Source of the DNA: Bryobacterales bacterium
Lineage (GTDB): Bacteria; Acidobacteriota; Terriglobia; Bryobacterales; Bryobacteraceae
Reading direction: 5' to 3'
Length of the DNA stretch: 56,822 nt
NCBI GenBank assembly: GCA_003135055.1
Contig: PLDF01000498.1
Span: 1-56,822 of the forward strand
Part shown: in pieces, positions 8,531 through 15,874 of the stretch
Numbering within the stretch: the first letter of the stretch is position 1
How the letters are laid out: each line of letters begins with the position of its first letter
Position numbers and translations under genes: made by a program
The notes under the pieces: model-generated
The model's input: only the letters and a program-made list of their open reading frames with translations
Databases searched by the model: none
What the model was told of the DNA's origin: nothing

Positions 8531-8884
8531 GTGGAAGTGGCAACCCCGTCCTGGCTCCTGGCCGTTCGAGCCGCCGAATCCAAGAAAGCTTCCGATATCC
8601 GGGTTCTCGATCTCACGGCGATCACGACGTTCGCCGATTTCTTCGTGATCTGCACGGGCTCGAATCAGCGTCAGGTGCAGGCCATCAGCGACGACATCGG
8701 GCTCCAACTGAAGCGGCAGGCCGGTGAGCTGCCGATCAGCGTGGAAGGTTACAACCAGGCCGAATGGGTGCTGGCCGATTATGGCGACCTGCTGATCCAC
8801 GTCTTCTCGCCAAAATCGCGCGAATACTACGGTCTGGAGCGGTTGTGGCGCAGCGCCACCGTGATCGAGATTCCGCCTGAGTGA
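8531..8884 (+). CDS. rsfS: Ribosomal silencing factor
   Basis: The product (117 aa from the GTG at 8531) binds ribosomal protein L14 and blocks subunit joining in starvation. Diagnostic motifs are KKASDIRVLDL, TTFADFFVICTGSNQRQVQAISDDI, GYNQAEWVLADYGDLLIHVFSPKSREYYGLERLW. The start is uncertain: the only good Shine-Dalgarno (GGAG, 8491-8494) lies 36 nt before this GTG but 6 nt before an in-frame CTG at 8501. The next gene overlaps by 4 nt, the rsfS-rlmH pairing seen in many bacteria. Confidence 0.93.
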   Translation: MEVATPSWLLAVRAAESKKASDIRVLDLTAITTFADFFVICTGSNQRQVQAISDDIGLQLKRQAGELPISVEGYNQAEWVLADYGDLLIHVFSPKSREYYGLERLWRSATVIEIPPE

Positions 8885-9300
8885 AGATTTACCTCTACTT
8901 CATCGGCAAGCCGAAAGACCCGCACGCCAACTCCATAGCCGAGGATTTTCTGGGCCGCGCGGCGCGCTATGCCGCGTGCGAGATGCGCGAAATCAGGCCC
9001 GAGCGGGTGGATCTGTGGGCGAAACATCCCACCGCGCGCAAGATATTTTGCGACCCGGCAGGCAAGCCGATGGATTCGGCGGCGTTCGCCAGCATGACCG
9101 CGAAGGCCGAAATGGAAGGGCGCGACCTGGTGTTCGCGATCGGGGGACACGACGGCCTTCCGGCGGGCTGGGCCGCACGCGCCGACCTTCTGCTATCGCT
9201 TTCGGCGATGACGTTTCCGCACGAATTGGCGCGCGCCATGCTGGCGGAGCAGATCTATCGTGCGTTTGCGACCTTGCGGGGCCATCCCTACCCGCGATAA
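8881..9300 (+). CDS. rlmH: 23S rRNA (pseudouridine1915-N3)-methyltransferase
   Basis: This 139-aa SPOUT methyltransferase modifies pseudouridine 1915 of helix 69 on assembled 70S ribosomes. The GTG start overlaps the rsfS stop (GTGA). SPOUT-knot motifs are present: LVFAIGGHDGLP binds AdoMet, and LSLSAMTFPHELARAMLAEQIYRAFATLRGHPYPR is the near-invariant C-terminus. The length is slightly below the 155-160 aa of many RlmH proteins because the middle is compact, but no motif is missing. It shares a transcript with rsfS; both act on the ribosomal large subunit. Confidence 0.94.
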   Translation: MKIYLYFIGKPKDPHANSIAEDFLGRAARYAACEMREIRPERVDLWAKHPTARKIFCDPAGKPMDSAAFASMTAKAEMEGRDLVFAIGGHDGLPAGWAARADLLLSLSAMTFPHELARAMLAEQIYRAFATLRGHPYPR

Positions 9301-9311
9301 CGTAAGCATTG

Positions 9312-9343
9312 CATGACTTGGTTCAAACATGGCTTGGTTCAAA
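9312..9343 (+). repeat. 16-bp tandem duplication spanning the accD start codon
   Basis: CATGACTTGGTTCAAA is followed at once by CATGGCTTGGTTCAAA. The first ATG (9313) opens a 12-codon frame ending at 9351 that overlaps the true start at 9329 in another frame. Confidence 0.85.
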
Positions 9344-10180
9344 CGAGATAAGCCCAGCGGCGAAGGGTTGCCGCGCGTGGAAGACGCCGAACGCCGGGTC
9401 CGCACCGAAGGGCTTTGGCAGAAGTGCGAAGGCTGCCGCCAGATCACCTGGAAGAAAGAACTGGCGGACAACTGGAACATCTGCCCCAAGTGCGGCCACC
9501 ATTTCCGTATCGATGCCGCCACGCGCCTGAAGCTGCTTTTCGACGGCCCATTCGACATGTTCGACGACGGGCTGGCTTCCTCAGACCCGCTGAATTTCGT
9601 CGATAAGCAGCCCTACCGCGACAAGCTGCGCGCCACGCAGGAATCGACGAAGCGCTCGGATGCGCTGGTGGCCGCGGCGGGCACGCTGGACGGCCGGCCG
9701 GTCGAGATTTGTGCGATGGAGTACGCGTTCATCGGCGGCAGTATGGGGTCGGTGGTGGGCGAGAAGATCGCGCGCTCCATCGAGCGGTGTCTCGAAAAGA
9801 AGTGTCCGCTGGTGATTGTTTCGGCGTCGGGCGGAGCGCGCATGCAGGAAGGCGCCATCAGTCTGATGCAGATGGCGAAGATATCGGCGGGGCTGATGCG
9901 TTTGGACGAAGCCAGGCTGCCCTACATCAGCGTGCTGACCGACCCCACCACCGGCGGCGTGACCGCGAGCTACGCCATGCTGGGCGATCTGAATATTGCC
10001 GAGCCGGGCGCGCTGATCGGTTTTGCCGGGCCGCGCGTGATTGAGCAGACCATTCGCAAATCGCTGCCGGAGGGATTTCAGCGCAGCGAGTTTTTGTTGA
10101 AGCACGGCATGCTGGACGCCGTGGTGCCGCGGCTCGAAATGAAGGCATATATTGCCACGGCGCTGAAATTTTTCCTGTAA
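9329..10180 (+). CDS. accD: Acetyl-CoA carboxylase carboxyltransferase subunit beta
   Basis: 283 aa. With AccA it transfers the carboxyl group from biotin to acetyl-CoA, giving malonyl-CoA for fatty acid synthesis. The N-terminal zinc ribbon is complete: CEGCRQITWKKELADNWNICPKCGHHF (four Cys, about residues 32-54). The crotonase-like carboxyltransferase core follows with VSASGGARMQEGAISLMQMAK, DPTTGGVTASYAMLGDLNIAEPGALIGFAGPRVI. It is followed by folC, a common accD-folC arrangement. The start codon lies in a recent 16-bp duplication. Confidence 0.97.
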   Translation: MAWFKRDKPSGEGLPRVEDAERRVRTEGLWQKCEGCRQITWKKELADNWNICPKCGHHFRIDAATRLKLLFDGPFDMFDDGLASSDPLNFVDKQPYRDKLRATQESTKRSDALVAAAGTLDGRPVEICAMEYAFIGGSMGSVVGEKIARSIERCLEKKCPLVIVSASGGARMQEGAISLMQMAKISAGLMRLDEARLPYISVLTDPTTGGVTASYAMLGDLNIAEPGALIGFAGPRVIEQTIRKSLPEGFQRSEFLLKHGMLDAVVPRLEMKAYIATALKFFL

Positions 10181-10186
10181 AGTTGT

Positions 10187-10300
10187 GGGGCAGCCCCCCT
10201 GGTCTGCGCGGGTCCCCCTGGACCCGCATTTCGGGAGGATCAATCGCGCGACTCGGCGAACGGGCTGGCCAGGGCGCCGGCCGCGGACCAGGCGGTCCGC
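10187..10300. repeat. Hairpins in the accD-folC spacer
   Basis: GCGGGTCC-CCCT-GGACCCGC (10208-10227) and GCGGACC-AGGC-GGTCCGC (10283-10300) are perfect stem-loops. The first could attenuate transcription after accD. A similar GGACC/GGTCC hairpin lies at about 49490-49510. Confidence 0.6.
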
Positions 10301-10314
10301 CTCACTTTGACTGC

Positions 10315-11589
10315 ATGAACTACCCCGATTCCGTCCAGTTTCTCTACGCTCTCGGAAACGAAATCAAGACCGCCAAGCTGGGGCTTGATCGCATCCGCAC
10401 TCTGCTGGCGGCGCTGGGTAACCCGCAGGACCAACTGCGCTTTGTCCATGTGGCGGGCACGAATGGAAAAGGCTCCACGTGCGCCATGATCGAAGCCGGC
10501 CTGCGCGCGGACGGGCGGCGCACCGGGCTGTTCACATCTCCGCACCTGGCCGAGCCTACCGAGCGTATCCGCATCGACGGCGAATCCGTTTCGGCCGGCC
10601 AGTTCGCCGAAGCGTTCCAGCGCGTGCATGGCTGCGCGGAGAAGCTGCTGGCCGAGGGCGGGATCGACTGGCACACCACTTACTTCGAAACCGTTACCGC
10701 GATGGCGTTCCTCATCTTCCTCAATGAGCGTGTGGACATGGTAGTGCTCGAAGTCGGGTTGGGCGGGCGGCTCGATGCCACCAACGTGGTGAAGCCCGAT
10801 TTGTGCGTTATCACGCAAATCGACTACGACCACGAAGCGTTTCTCGGCAAGAGCCTGGAATCGATCGCGGGTGAGAAAGCGGGCATTCTGAAGACCGGCG
10901 CGCCGGCGGTGTTTTCGCGGCAGCGGCCGGAAGCCGCACGCGTGTTGGACCTGCGCGCGGCCGAGCTTTGCGTTCCGGTAGTGCGTACGGATGCGTGGAG
11001 CGTCGGCGATTTGGAGCTCGACCGGCGCGGCAGCCGCTTTCTGCTTTCCGGCGAGCGCGAGCTGCGGATTCGCTGCCCGCTGGCGGGTGAGCATCAGGTG
11101 GAGAACGCCGCCACGGCGGCCATCGCGCTGACGCGGCTGGGCGTGGCCGATCGCGCTATTGAAAGCGGCATCGCGCGGGCCATGTGGCCGGGACGGCTGG
11201 AGCGCGTCTCGGAACGGCCGGAGATCGTATTGGATGGCGCGCACAATCCGGCCGGCGCGCGCGCGCTAGCGGCGTATATCCGCCGCTTCTATTCGCGCCG
11301 GCGCGTGCGCCTGATCTACGGGGCCATGCGCGACAAGGCCATCGAAGAGATCGGCGGCATTCTGTTTCCGTGCGCGCAGCAGGTGATTGTGACTGCGCCG
11401 AAGCAAGCGCGCGCCATGGACCCGGCGGCGTTGCGGGACATCGCCGAGCACCCCGATCTGCGTGCCGCGCCGGTGCTCGAAGACGCGCTGGCGCTGGTGG
11501 CGGACGCTACGGACGAAGACGCTATTTTTATCACCGGATCGCTATTTCTGGTGGCCGAGGCTCGCGCTATGATTGGTGCGAAGCGATGA
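10315..11589 (+). CDS. folC: Bifunctional folylpolyglutamate synthase / dihydrofolate synthase
   Basis: 424 aa from the ATG at 10315; an upstream extension of the frame runs through the spacer hairpins and is not part of the protein. Mur-ligase-type motifs: FVHVAGTNGKGSTCAMIE (P-loop), GLFTSPHL, VVLEVGLGGRLDATNVV, ITQIDYDHEAFLG, GEKAGI, and VLDGAHNPAGARAL at the start of the C-terminal domain. The enzyme adds Glu to dihydropteroate and to folates. Its stop overlaps the acyltransferase ATG by 4 nt. Confidence 0.95.
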   Translation: MNYPDSVQFLYALGNEIKTAKLGLDRIRTLLAALGNPQDQLRFVHVAGTNGKGSTCAMIEAGLRADGRRTGLFTSPHLAEPTERIRIDGESVSAGQFAEAFQRVHGCAEKLLAEGGIDWHTTYFETVTAMAFLIFLNERVDMVVLEVGLGGRLDATNVVKPDLCVITQIDYDHEAFLGKSLESIAGEKAGILKTGAPAVFSRQRPEAARVLDLRAAELCVPVVRTDAWSVGDLELDRRGSRFLLSGERELRIRCPLAGEHQVENAATAAIALTRLGVADRAIESGIARAMWPGRLERVSERPEIVLDGAHNPAGARALAAYIRRFYSRRRVRLIYGAMRDKAIEEIGGILFPCAQQVIVTAPKQARAMDPAALRDIAEHPDLRAAPVLEDALALVADATDEDAIFITGSLFLVAEARAMIGAKR

Positions 11590-12296
11590 GTCTTGCCCGT
11601 ACCTGGCTCTTCTCCGTTCCATTGATTCTGCTTTCCACCATCGTGCTGGGGACGATGACGTTGATCGCTTCGTTGTTCGACCCGAATGGCGATATGCAGC
11701 ACCGGCTAGCGCAATTCTGGGCGAAGACGCTGCTGGCGGTGAGCTTGGTTCGGGTGCGCAGCGAAGGCGTGGAGAAACTCGACCCGAGAGGCAGTTACGT
11801 CTTTGTGGCGAACCATGGCAGTCTAATGGACATTCCGGCGGCGCTGGCGGTTCTTCCGCAGCAGTTCCGCTTCTTCGCGAAGAAGGGCTTGTACAAGATT
11901 CCGTTTCTGGGCTCGCATTTACACCGCGCCGGCCATTTGCCCGTGGACCACACCAACCCGCGCAATTCGCTCAAGAGCATGACGGAAGGCGCGCGTGTGG
12001 TGGCGGCTCGCGGCATTTCGATGCTGCTCTTCCCGGAAGGCGGCCGCTCGGCCGAAGGGCTGGGCGCATTCAAGGAGGGCGCGGCGTACATCGCCATCAA
12101 GGCGGGAGTGCCGATTGTTCCAGTGGCCATCGCCGGAATGCGGGAGTTGCTGCCGATAGGGTCGGCGCATTTGCGCAGCGGCAAGGTGACAGTGCGGGTA
12201 GGCGACCCGATTTCGACCAAGGGACTGACTATCGGCGACCGCGGAGAACTGACCTCGCAGCTGTATGTCGCCGTGGCGGAGCTGCTGGCGAGATAG
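11586..12296 (+). CDS. 1-acyl-sn-glycerol-3-phosphate acyltransferase (PlsC family)
   Basis: 236 aa. A membrane anchor (about residues 5-28) precedes the acyltransferase core. Motif I is NHGSLMD (NHxxxxD), motif II FFAKKGLYKIPFLG, motif III LLFPEGGRS (usually EGTRS), motif IV VPIVPVAI. It should acylate lysophosphatidic acid at the inner membrane. The start overlaps the folC stop (ATGA), so accD-folC-plsC forms a unit with two lipid enzymes. The Thr to Gly change in motif III is tolerated in many homologs. Exact substrate is inferred from the family. Confidence 0.88.
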   Translation: MSLARTWLFSVPLILLSTIVLGTMTLIASLFDPNGDMQHRLAQFWAKTLLAVSLVRVRSEGVEKLDPRGSYVFVANHGSLMDIPAALAVLPQQFRFFAKKGLYKIPFLGSHLHRAGHLPVDHTNPRNSLKSMTEGARVVAARGISMLLFPEGGRSAEGLGAFKEGAAYIAIKAGVPIVPVAIAGMRELLPIGSAHLRSGKVTVRVGDPISTKGLTIGDRGELTSQLYVAVAELLAR

Positions 12297-12317
12297 GCAT
12301 GTTACACTGCCTTTCCT

Positions 12318-12377
12318 ATGTTGCGGCGAGCGCTACTTACAGTCTTGTTACTGCCGCTTTGCGCGCAAACCGCTTGA
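12318..12377 (+). pseudogene. Signal-peptide stub of a truncated secreted-protein gene
   Basis: ATG at 12318 gives MLRRALLTVLLLPLCAQTA and then TGA. That is a clean signal peptide (positive n-region, hydrophobic h-region, small residues before cleavage) with no mature protein. Sequence after the stop shows no continuation in any frame, and ISKra4 remnants begin within about 150 bp. The simplest reading is a gene cut by insertion and later deletion. Confidence 0.55.
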
Positions 12378-12528
12378 CTCCTGCATGCGGCTACCGGTCA
12401 CAGATAGGTTTCCCTCTAACTGGCGAAACATGCCGAAGTGTTTGCTCGGCGCAATCGGCTGTTCCCTGCGGCGATTCGAAGGGGGCCAAATCTGCGGTCT
12501 ACGGCAATCCGGTCATTCACCGGTATCC

Positions 12529-13140
12529 CTAATCTTCCGCTCGCAAACCTTCTGCCGCACCCATAAGGTAACGGTGGTGCCTGGAAAGATGCGTTGAAGG
12601 AAAATCACGAAGCGAGGCGTGGCGCGCGCACACGTATGATTCTATCGTCCCCCATCTCAATATCTCCATTATCCTGCATAAACGTTCCACGGCTTTGGTA
12701 GTGACCTTCAGGCCAGCCAGCAACTCTAACTGCCGACGCCCGTGATCGAAGGGGGCCGCATGGCCCAACGCGGCCAGCATGCGGCGCACGCCGGGGGACT
12801 GACTGCTCTTCTCCACGTCCAGTTCGCGATCCGCCGGAAACTGGCCCTGCCTACAGTGGGCACACAGATAGTATGGACGTCGAAGTTGCACCTCGCCGAC
12901 AACGGTGATGATGGTTTTGGCGCGTAATTCGACGTAATGGGCTGTGTGGCCGCAAGGGCAAGGGAGTTGCCGCTGCTCGACGGAAGGGGTGTCCCCTTGC
13001 AGCAATCCGGCCAAGGCCGCCGCGCCCACTTTGTGCAAGCCGCCCCGGAGCGCCGCCTCGATGGCCTCAAGATCGGTCCGGCCAGCGTTGCGCCGCTCGG
13101 CGAAGATACGGGCGAGCAACGTTGCTATTTCCCGCGCCAT
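12529..13140 (-). pseudogene. ISKra4-family transposase, N-terminal fragment
   Basis: 203 aa. About residues 1-155 match ISKra4 transposases: PCGHTAHYVELRAKTI, then VGEVQLRRPYYLC with a C(x2)C zinc knuckle, GQFPADRELDVE, SPGVRRMLAALGHAAPFDHGR and LKVTTKAVERL. Full-length members run to about 400 aa or more and carry DDE residues in the missing part. After KAVERLCRIMEILRW the sequence (IESYVCARHASLRDFP and onward) is unrelated, marking a deletion or recombination breakpoint near 12670. It is downstream of, and overlaps, the DUF6788 gene as in intact elements. Confidence 0.75.
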
Positions 13141-13532
13141 CTCCTGATGGATTGCAGCAGCCGTTTTTTTTCCTGGGGCGTCCAGCCCACCTGGGTCTGC
13201 TGAGCCGGACGAAGCGCACAGATCTTCTCGTTGACGGCAATGAGTTCCTGGCTTATTTCCTGAAGGCGATGAAACTCGCTGACCTCCTGCTGTGCTTTAC
13301 GGAATGCCTCCGGGGTGGGAAACGTTTCAGTGGTAGTCTTGCCGGCCACTCGGCGGGTAAGCCGGAACTGCGGATCATGTCCAGGGTCGTCGGGCTTGGC
13401 GCAATGGCAGGTTGGCTTGCCGCAGCGCCGGACGACAGCGGTAATCGAGCCAGGCCGCAAATCGCCTAGGCCGGGGAACTGTTGGAGAAGCTTGGAGCGA
13501 TGAAGCTCCAGGGCGAAGAGGGAATCAGGCAT
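13125..13532 (-). CDS. DUF6788-type accessory protein of ISKra4 element
   Basis: 135 aa from the ATG at 13532 (MPDSLFALELHRSKLLQQF). Core segments: LRPGSITAVVRRCGKPTCHCAKPDDPGHDPQFRLTRRV with Cys/His pairs, then TTETFPTPEAFRKAQQEVSEFHRLQEISQEL and a basic tail. Small proteins of this kind regularly precede ISKra4 transposases; the role is not established. A longer open frame to 13676 crosses the palindrome and is not preferred. The gene looks intact although its transposase partner is broken. Confidence 0.75.
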   Translation of the reverse strand: MPDSLFALELHRSKLLQQFPGLGDLRPGSITAVVRRCGKPTCHCAKPDDPGHDPQFRLTRRVAGKTTTETFPTPEAFRKAQQEVSEFHRLQEISQELIAVNEKICALRPAQQTQVGWTPQEKKRLLQSIRRWRGK

Positions 13533-13543
13533 GGGGTCCTTTC

Positions 13544-13563
13544 TGAGCGTATCTATACGCTCA
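13544..13563. promoter_or_regulatory. 20-bp palindrome upstream of the IS ORFs
   Basis: TGAGCGTAT-CT-ATACGCTCA is a 9-bp perfect inverted repeat with a 2-nt centre, located 11 nt before the DUF6788 start. It could be an operator or part of the IS end. Confidence 0.5.
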
Positions 13564-13667
13564 GAATTATGGCACAAAAAAGGAAAAAGCCGCCGAACCC
13601 ACTTTCGTGTCGCGCACCCACTACCAAGACCGCTTCCGTGCACCACTTCTGTAGAATGCATTATAGG

Positions 13668-14675
13668 ATGCCGCACATGCCGTCAAGCTACCAAGGCGCG
13701 CGCCGCCGGTTGGGGAGCGCCTTCCCCGAGATCTTTCCGCTGGCTCTGGGATGCATGGGGATGTCCGGTGTGTACGGACAGGCCGATGAGAACGAGAGCG
13801 TCGCGACTATTCATGCCGCGCTCGACCGCGGCGTCAATTTGCTCGATACCGGCGATTTCTACGGCATGGGGCATAACGAAGCGCTCATCGGACGCGCGCT
13901 CAAAGGGCGCCGGGAACAGGCGCTGCTTTCGGTGAAGTTCGGCGCGTTGCGCGATCCGGGCGGAAATTGGCTGGGCGTCGATACCCGTCCGGCAGCGGTG
14001 AAGAACTTTCTGGCGCACAGCCTGACGCGGCTGGGCGTGGACCATATCGATATTTACCGGCCCGCGCGGCTCGACGCCAGTGTCCCTATCGAAGACACCG
14101 TCGGCGCCATCGCCGATGCAGTGAAGGCCGGATGGGTGCGGGCGATCGGGCTATCCGAGGTGGGAGCGGCGACGATTCGCCGCGCGCACGCCGTGCACCC
14201 TATCTGCGATCTGCAGATCGAATACTCCTTGATCAGCCGCGGGCCCGAAGCCGAGATTTTTCCCGTGCTCGGCGAGCTCGGCATCGGCGTGACCGCATAC
14301 GGCGTGCTCTCGCGGGGCTTGTTGAGCGGCTCCACGCCGGCGGCCAAGGGCGATTTTCGCGCTCACTTACCGCGCTTCACGGGAGAAAACGGCGTCCGCA
14401 ACCGGCGGCTGGCGGAAACCCTGAAGCATCTGGCGGCGGCGAAGGGAGTGCGTCCGGCGCAGCTCGCCATCGCCTGGGTATTGGCCAAAGGGGAGAATAT
14501 CGTTCCGGTGATTGGCGCCCGGACGCGCGCGCAGCTGGAAGAATCGCTGGACGCGCTGCGGGTGGAGTTATCCGCGGAAGAATTGGCTGGCATCGAAGGG
14601 GTTGTTCCGGCATCCGCGGCGGCGGGCACGCGGTACGCCGAGGCACAGATGAGGACGCTCGATAGCGAGCGGTGA
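13668..14675 (+). CDS. Aldo/keto reductase lacking the usual catalytic His
   Basis: 335 aa from the ATG at 13668. TIM-barrel AKR features: LGCMGMSGVYG, GVNLLDTGDFYGMGHNEALIG (Asp and Tyr of the tetrad), LLSVKFGALRD (Lys), IEDTVGAIADAVKAGWVRAIGLSEVGAATIRRAHAVHPICDLQIEYSLISR, and NADP-binding NIVPVIGARTRAQLEESL. Where most family members have HRxDP, this one has IYRPARLDASVPIED, so the tetrad His is replaced by Ala. The same RPARLD variant occurs in a recognisable AKR subgroup, so it is probably a real subfamily and not decay. The substrate is unknown. TAGAAT 10 nt before the start suggests a near-leaderless transcript. Confidence 0.85.
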   Translation: MPHMPSSYQGARRRLGSAFPEIFPLALGCMGMSGVYGQADENESVATIHAALDRGVNLLDTGDFYGMGHNEALIGRALKGRREQALLSVKFGALRDPGGNWLGVDTRPAAVKNFLAHSLTRLGVDHIDIYRPARLDASVPIEDTVGAIADAVKAGWVRAIGLSEVGAATIRRAHAVHPICDLQIEYSLISRGPEAEIFPVLGELGIGVTAYGVLSRGLLSGSTPAAKGDFRAHLPRFTGENGVRNRRLAETLKHLAAAKGVRPAQLAIAWVLAKGENIVPVIGARTRAQLEESLDALRVELSAEELAGIEGVVPASAAAGTRYAEAQMRTLDSER

Positions 14676-14743
14676 GGCTTATTCTTGCGCCTGTCCTGAT
14701 ACGCTGGTTGGTATATGAGAGACGCTATATGAGAGACGCAATT

Positions 14744-15244
14744 ATGAGACGCAACTCCCTGTTTCTTTCCGGCATTCTTATCTGCGCCGCTGTTTCAGCC
14801 GCCCGCGCCGACGAGGCGAGCAAGGCCGCGAAAGTGGAAGAGTTTTTCAAGGTATCGCACACGGAGCAGACACTCACCCAAGGCATGGCGATGATGCTGA
14901 ACCAGGCCAAATCCGGCTTGGTGCAGAAAATGTTGGACGTCACGCCGACTCCGGAGCAGACCAAGGCGAACGACGAGCTTCAGGACAAGGTTGCCGCGAT
15001 TCTCACCGGAGCTTTGAGCTGGGGAAAACTCAAGCCGGCATATGCGAAGCTGTACGCCAGCGCTTACACGGAGGAGGAACTGGATGGAATCGTAGCCTTC
15101 TACAAATCGCCGGCGGGGCAAGCGATGATCTCGAACTCGCCTTCGATCATGACGAAAGCCAATGAGATTGTGCAGCGGCAACTGGCGTCTGCGATGCCCG
15201 AAATCCGGAAGCTGCTGAAGGACTTCGAGGCGCCCAAGAAGTAG
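14744..15244 (+). CDS. DUF2059 family secreted protein
   Basis: 166 aa from the ATG at 14744. The signal peptide MRRNSLFLSGILICAAVSAARA is followed by a helical domain with KVEEFFKVSHTEQTL. The DUF2059 signature comes near the C-terminus: YASAYTEEELDGIVAFYKSPAGQAMI, then IMTKANEIVQRQL. The family is periplasmic or secreted with no defined activity. Three near-copies of TATGAGAGACGC (14714-14752) surround the start, and an upstream in-frame ATG at 14729 would add five residues. The gene follows the aldo/keto reductase by 68 nt and may be co-transcribed. Confidence 0.8.
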   Translation: MRRNSLFLSGILICAAVSAARADEASKAAKVEEFFKVSHTEQTLTQGMAMMLNQAKSGLVQKMLDVTPTPEQTKANDELQDKVAAILTGALSWGKLKPAYAKLYASAYTEEELDGIVAFYKSPAGQAMISNSPSIMTKANEIVQRQLASAMPEIRKLLKDFEAPKK

Positions 15245-15256
15245 CGGGCGGGCGGC

Positions 15257-15736
15257 TTACGCCAGCGCCTTCTGCGGGCTGCGCACATCCGCGATATTCA
15301 CTACGCCTTTGTCGAAGACCGTCATCTCCTGCACCAGTTGGTTGACGTCCATGCCTTCTTCCAGCACGATTTCGTGCTCGATCCAATCCGAGAGCGGCAG
15401 ATTGCGGAAGAAGATGCGTTCCTGCAACACCAGACTCTTGCGGTTCTGCATCAACAGACGATTCTGGCGCGTATAGTGGCGCTGCTCGACGGTGATTTCG
15501 TCCAGAAAGGTGTCGAACGCCTGACGCCGCGCGGTTTCCTCGGCGGCCCGGACGGCGCTTTGAAAACCCGCTTTCACGGTGGCTTTTTCCACTTCCAGCG
15601 CACCGCGCTTTTCGGCCATGGCTTCGCGCTGATTGGCGAGCGCCACGTCCATGCGCGCCTGCATCACAAACCACGACAATAGTCCGGCGGCTACTGCCAC
15701 GAATCCCGGAAGTAAGATCCAGAGCAAGGCTTCCAT
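15257..15736 (-). CDS. Membrane-anchored coiled-coil protein, function unknown
   Basis: 159 aa from the ATG at 15736 (MEALLWILLPGFVAVAAGLLSWFVMQ). There is one N-terminal transmembrane helix, then a long charged helix rich in Ala/Glu/Arg (ANQREAMAEKRGALEVEKATVKAGFQSAVRAAEETARRQAF) that probably forms a coiled coil. A small C-terminal region with FFRNLPLSDWIEHEIVLEEGMDVNQLVQEM completes it. I do not recognise the family. It converges with the DUF2059 gene (12 bp between stops). Confidence 0.6.
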   Translation of the reverse strand: MEALLWILLPGFVAVAAGLLSWFVMQARMDVALANQREAMAEKRGALEVEKATVKAGFQSAVRAAEETARRQAFDTFLDEITVEQRHYTRQNRLLMQNRKSLVLQERIFFRNLPLSDWIEHEIVLEEGMDVNQLVQEMTVFDKGVVNIADVRSPQKALA

Positions 15737-15874
15737 GGCGTTAATGTTAACCCCGGGCCCCCAAGCATTGCTAGATATCAAAAGGTAAACCGGCAACGTT
15801 ATCTCTGGTGGACGCCCGGCTGGGGACTTGCCGCCGTGTTTTGTGAGCGCAAAGTGGCGGAGCATGGCCTCACC

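Larger units (their letters stand above)
12529..13563 (-). mobile_element. ISKra4-family insertion sequence remnant
   Basis: The remnant holds the two ORFs typical of this IS family: a small DUF6788 protein and a 3'-truncated transposase, overlapping by 16 nt. A 20-bp palindrome lies just upstream of the first ORF. I could not identify intact terminal inverted repeats, and both outer limits are approximate. The transposase lacks its catalytic region, so the element cannot move by itself. Confidence 0.7.

Noticed and set aside
12378..12528. Continuation of the truncated secreted protein or of the transposase
   Set aside because: No frame on either strand gives recognisable sequence; treated as deletion-junction DNA.
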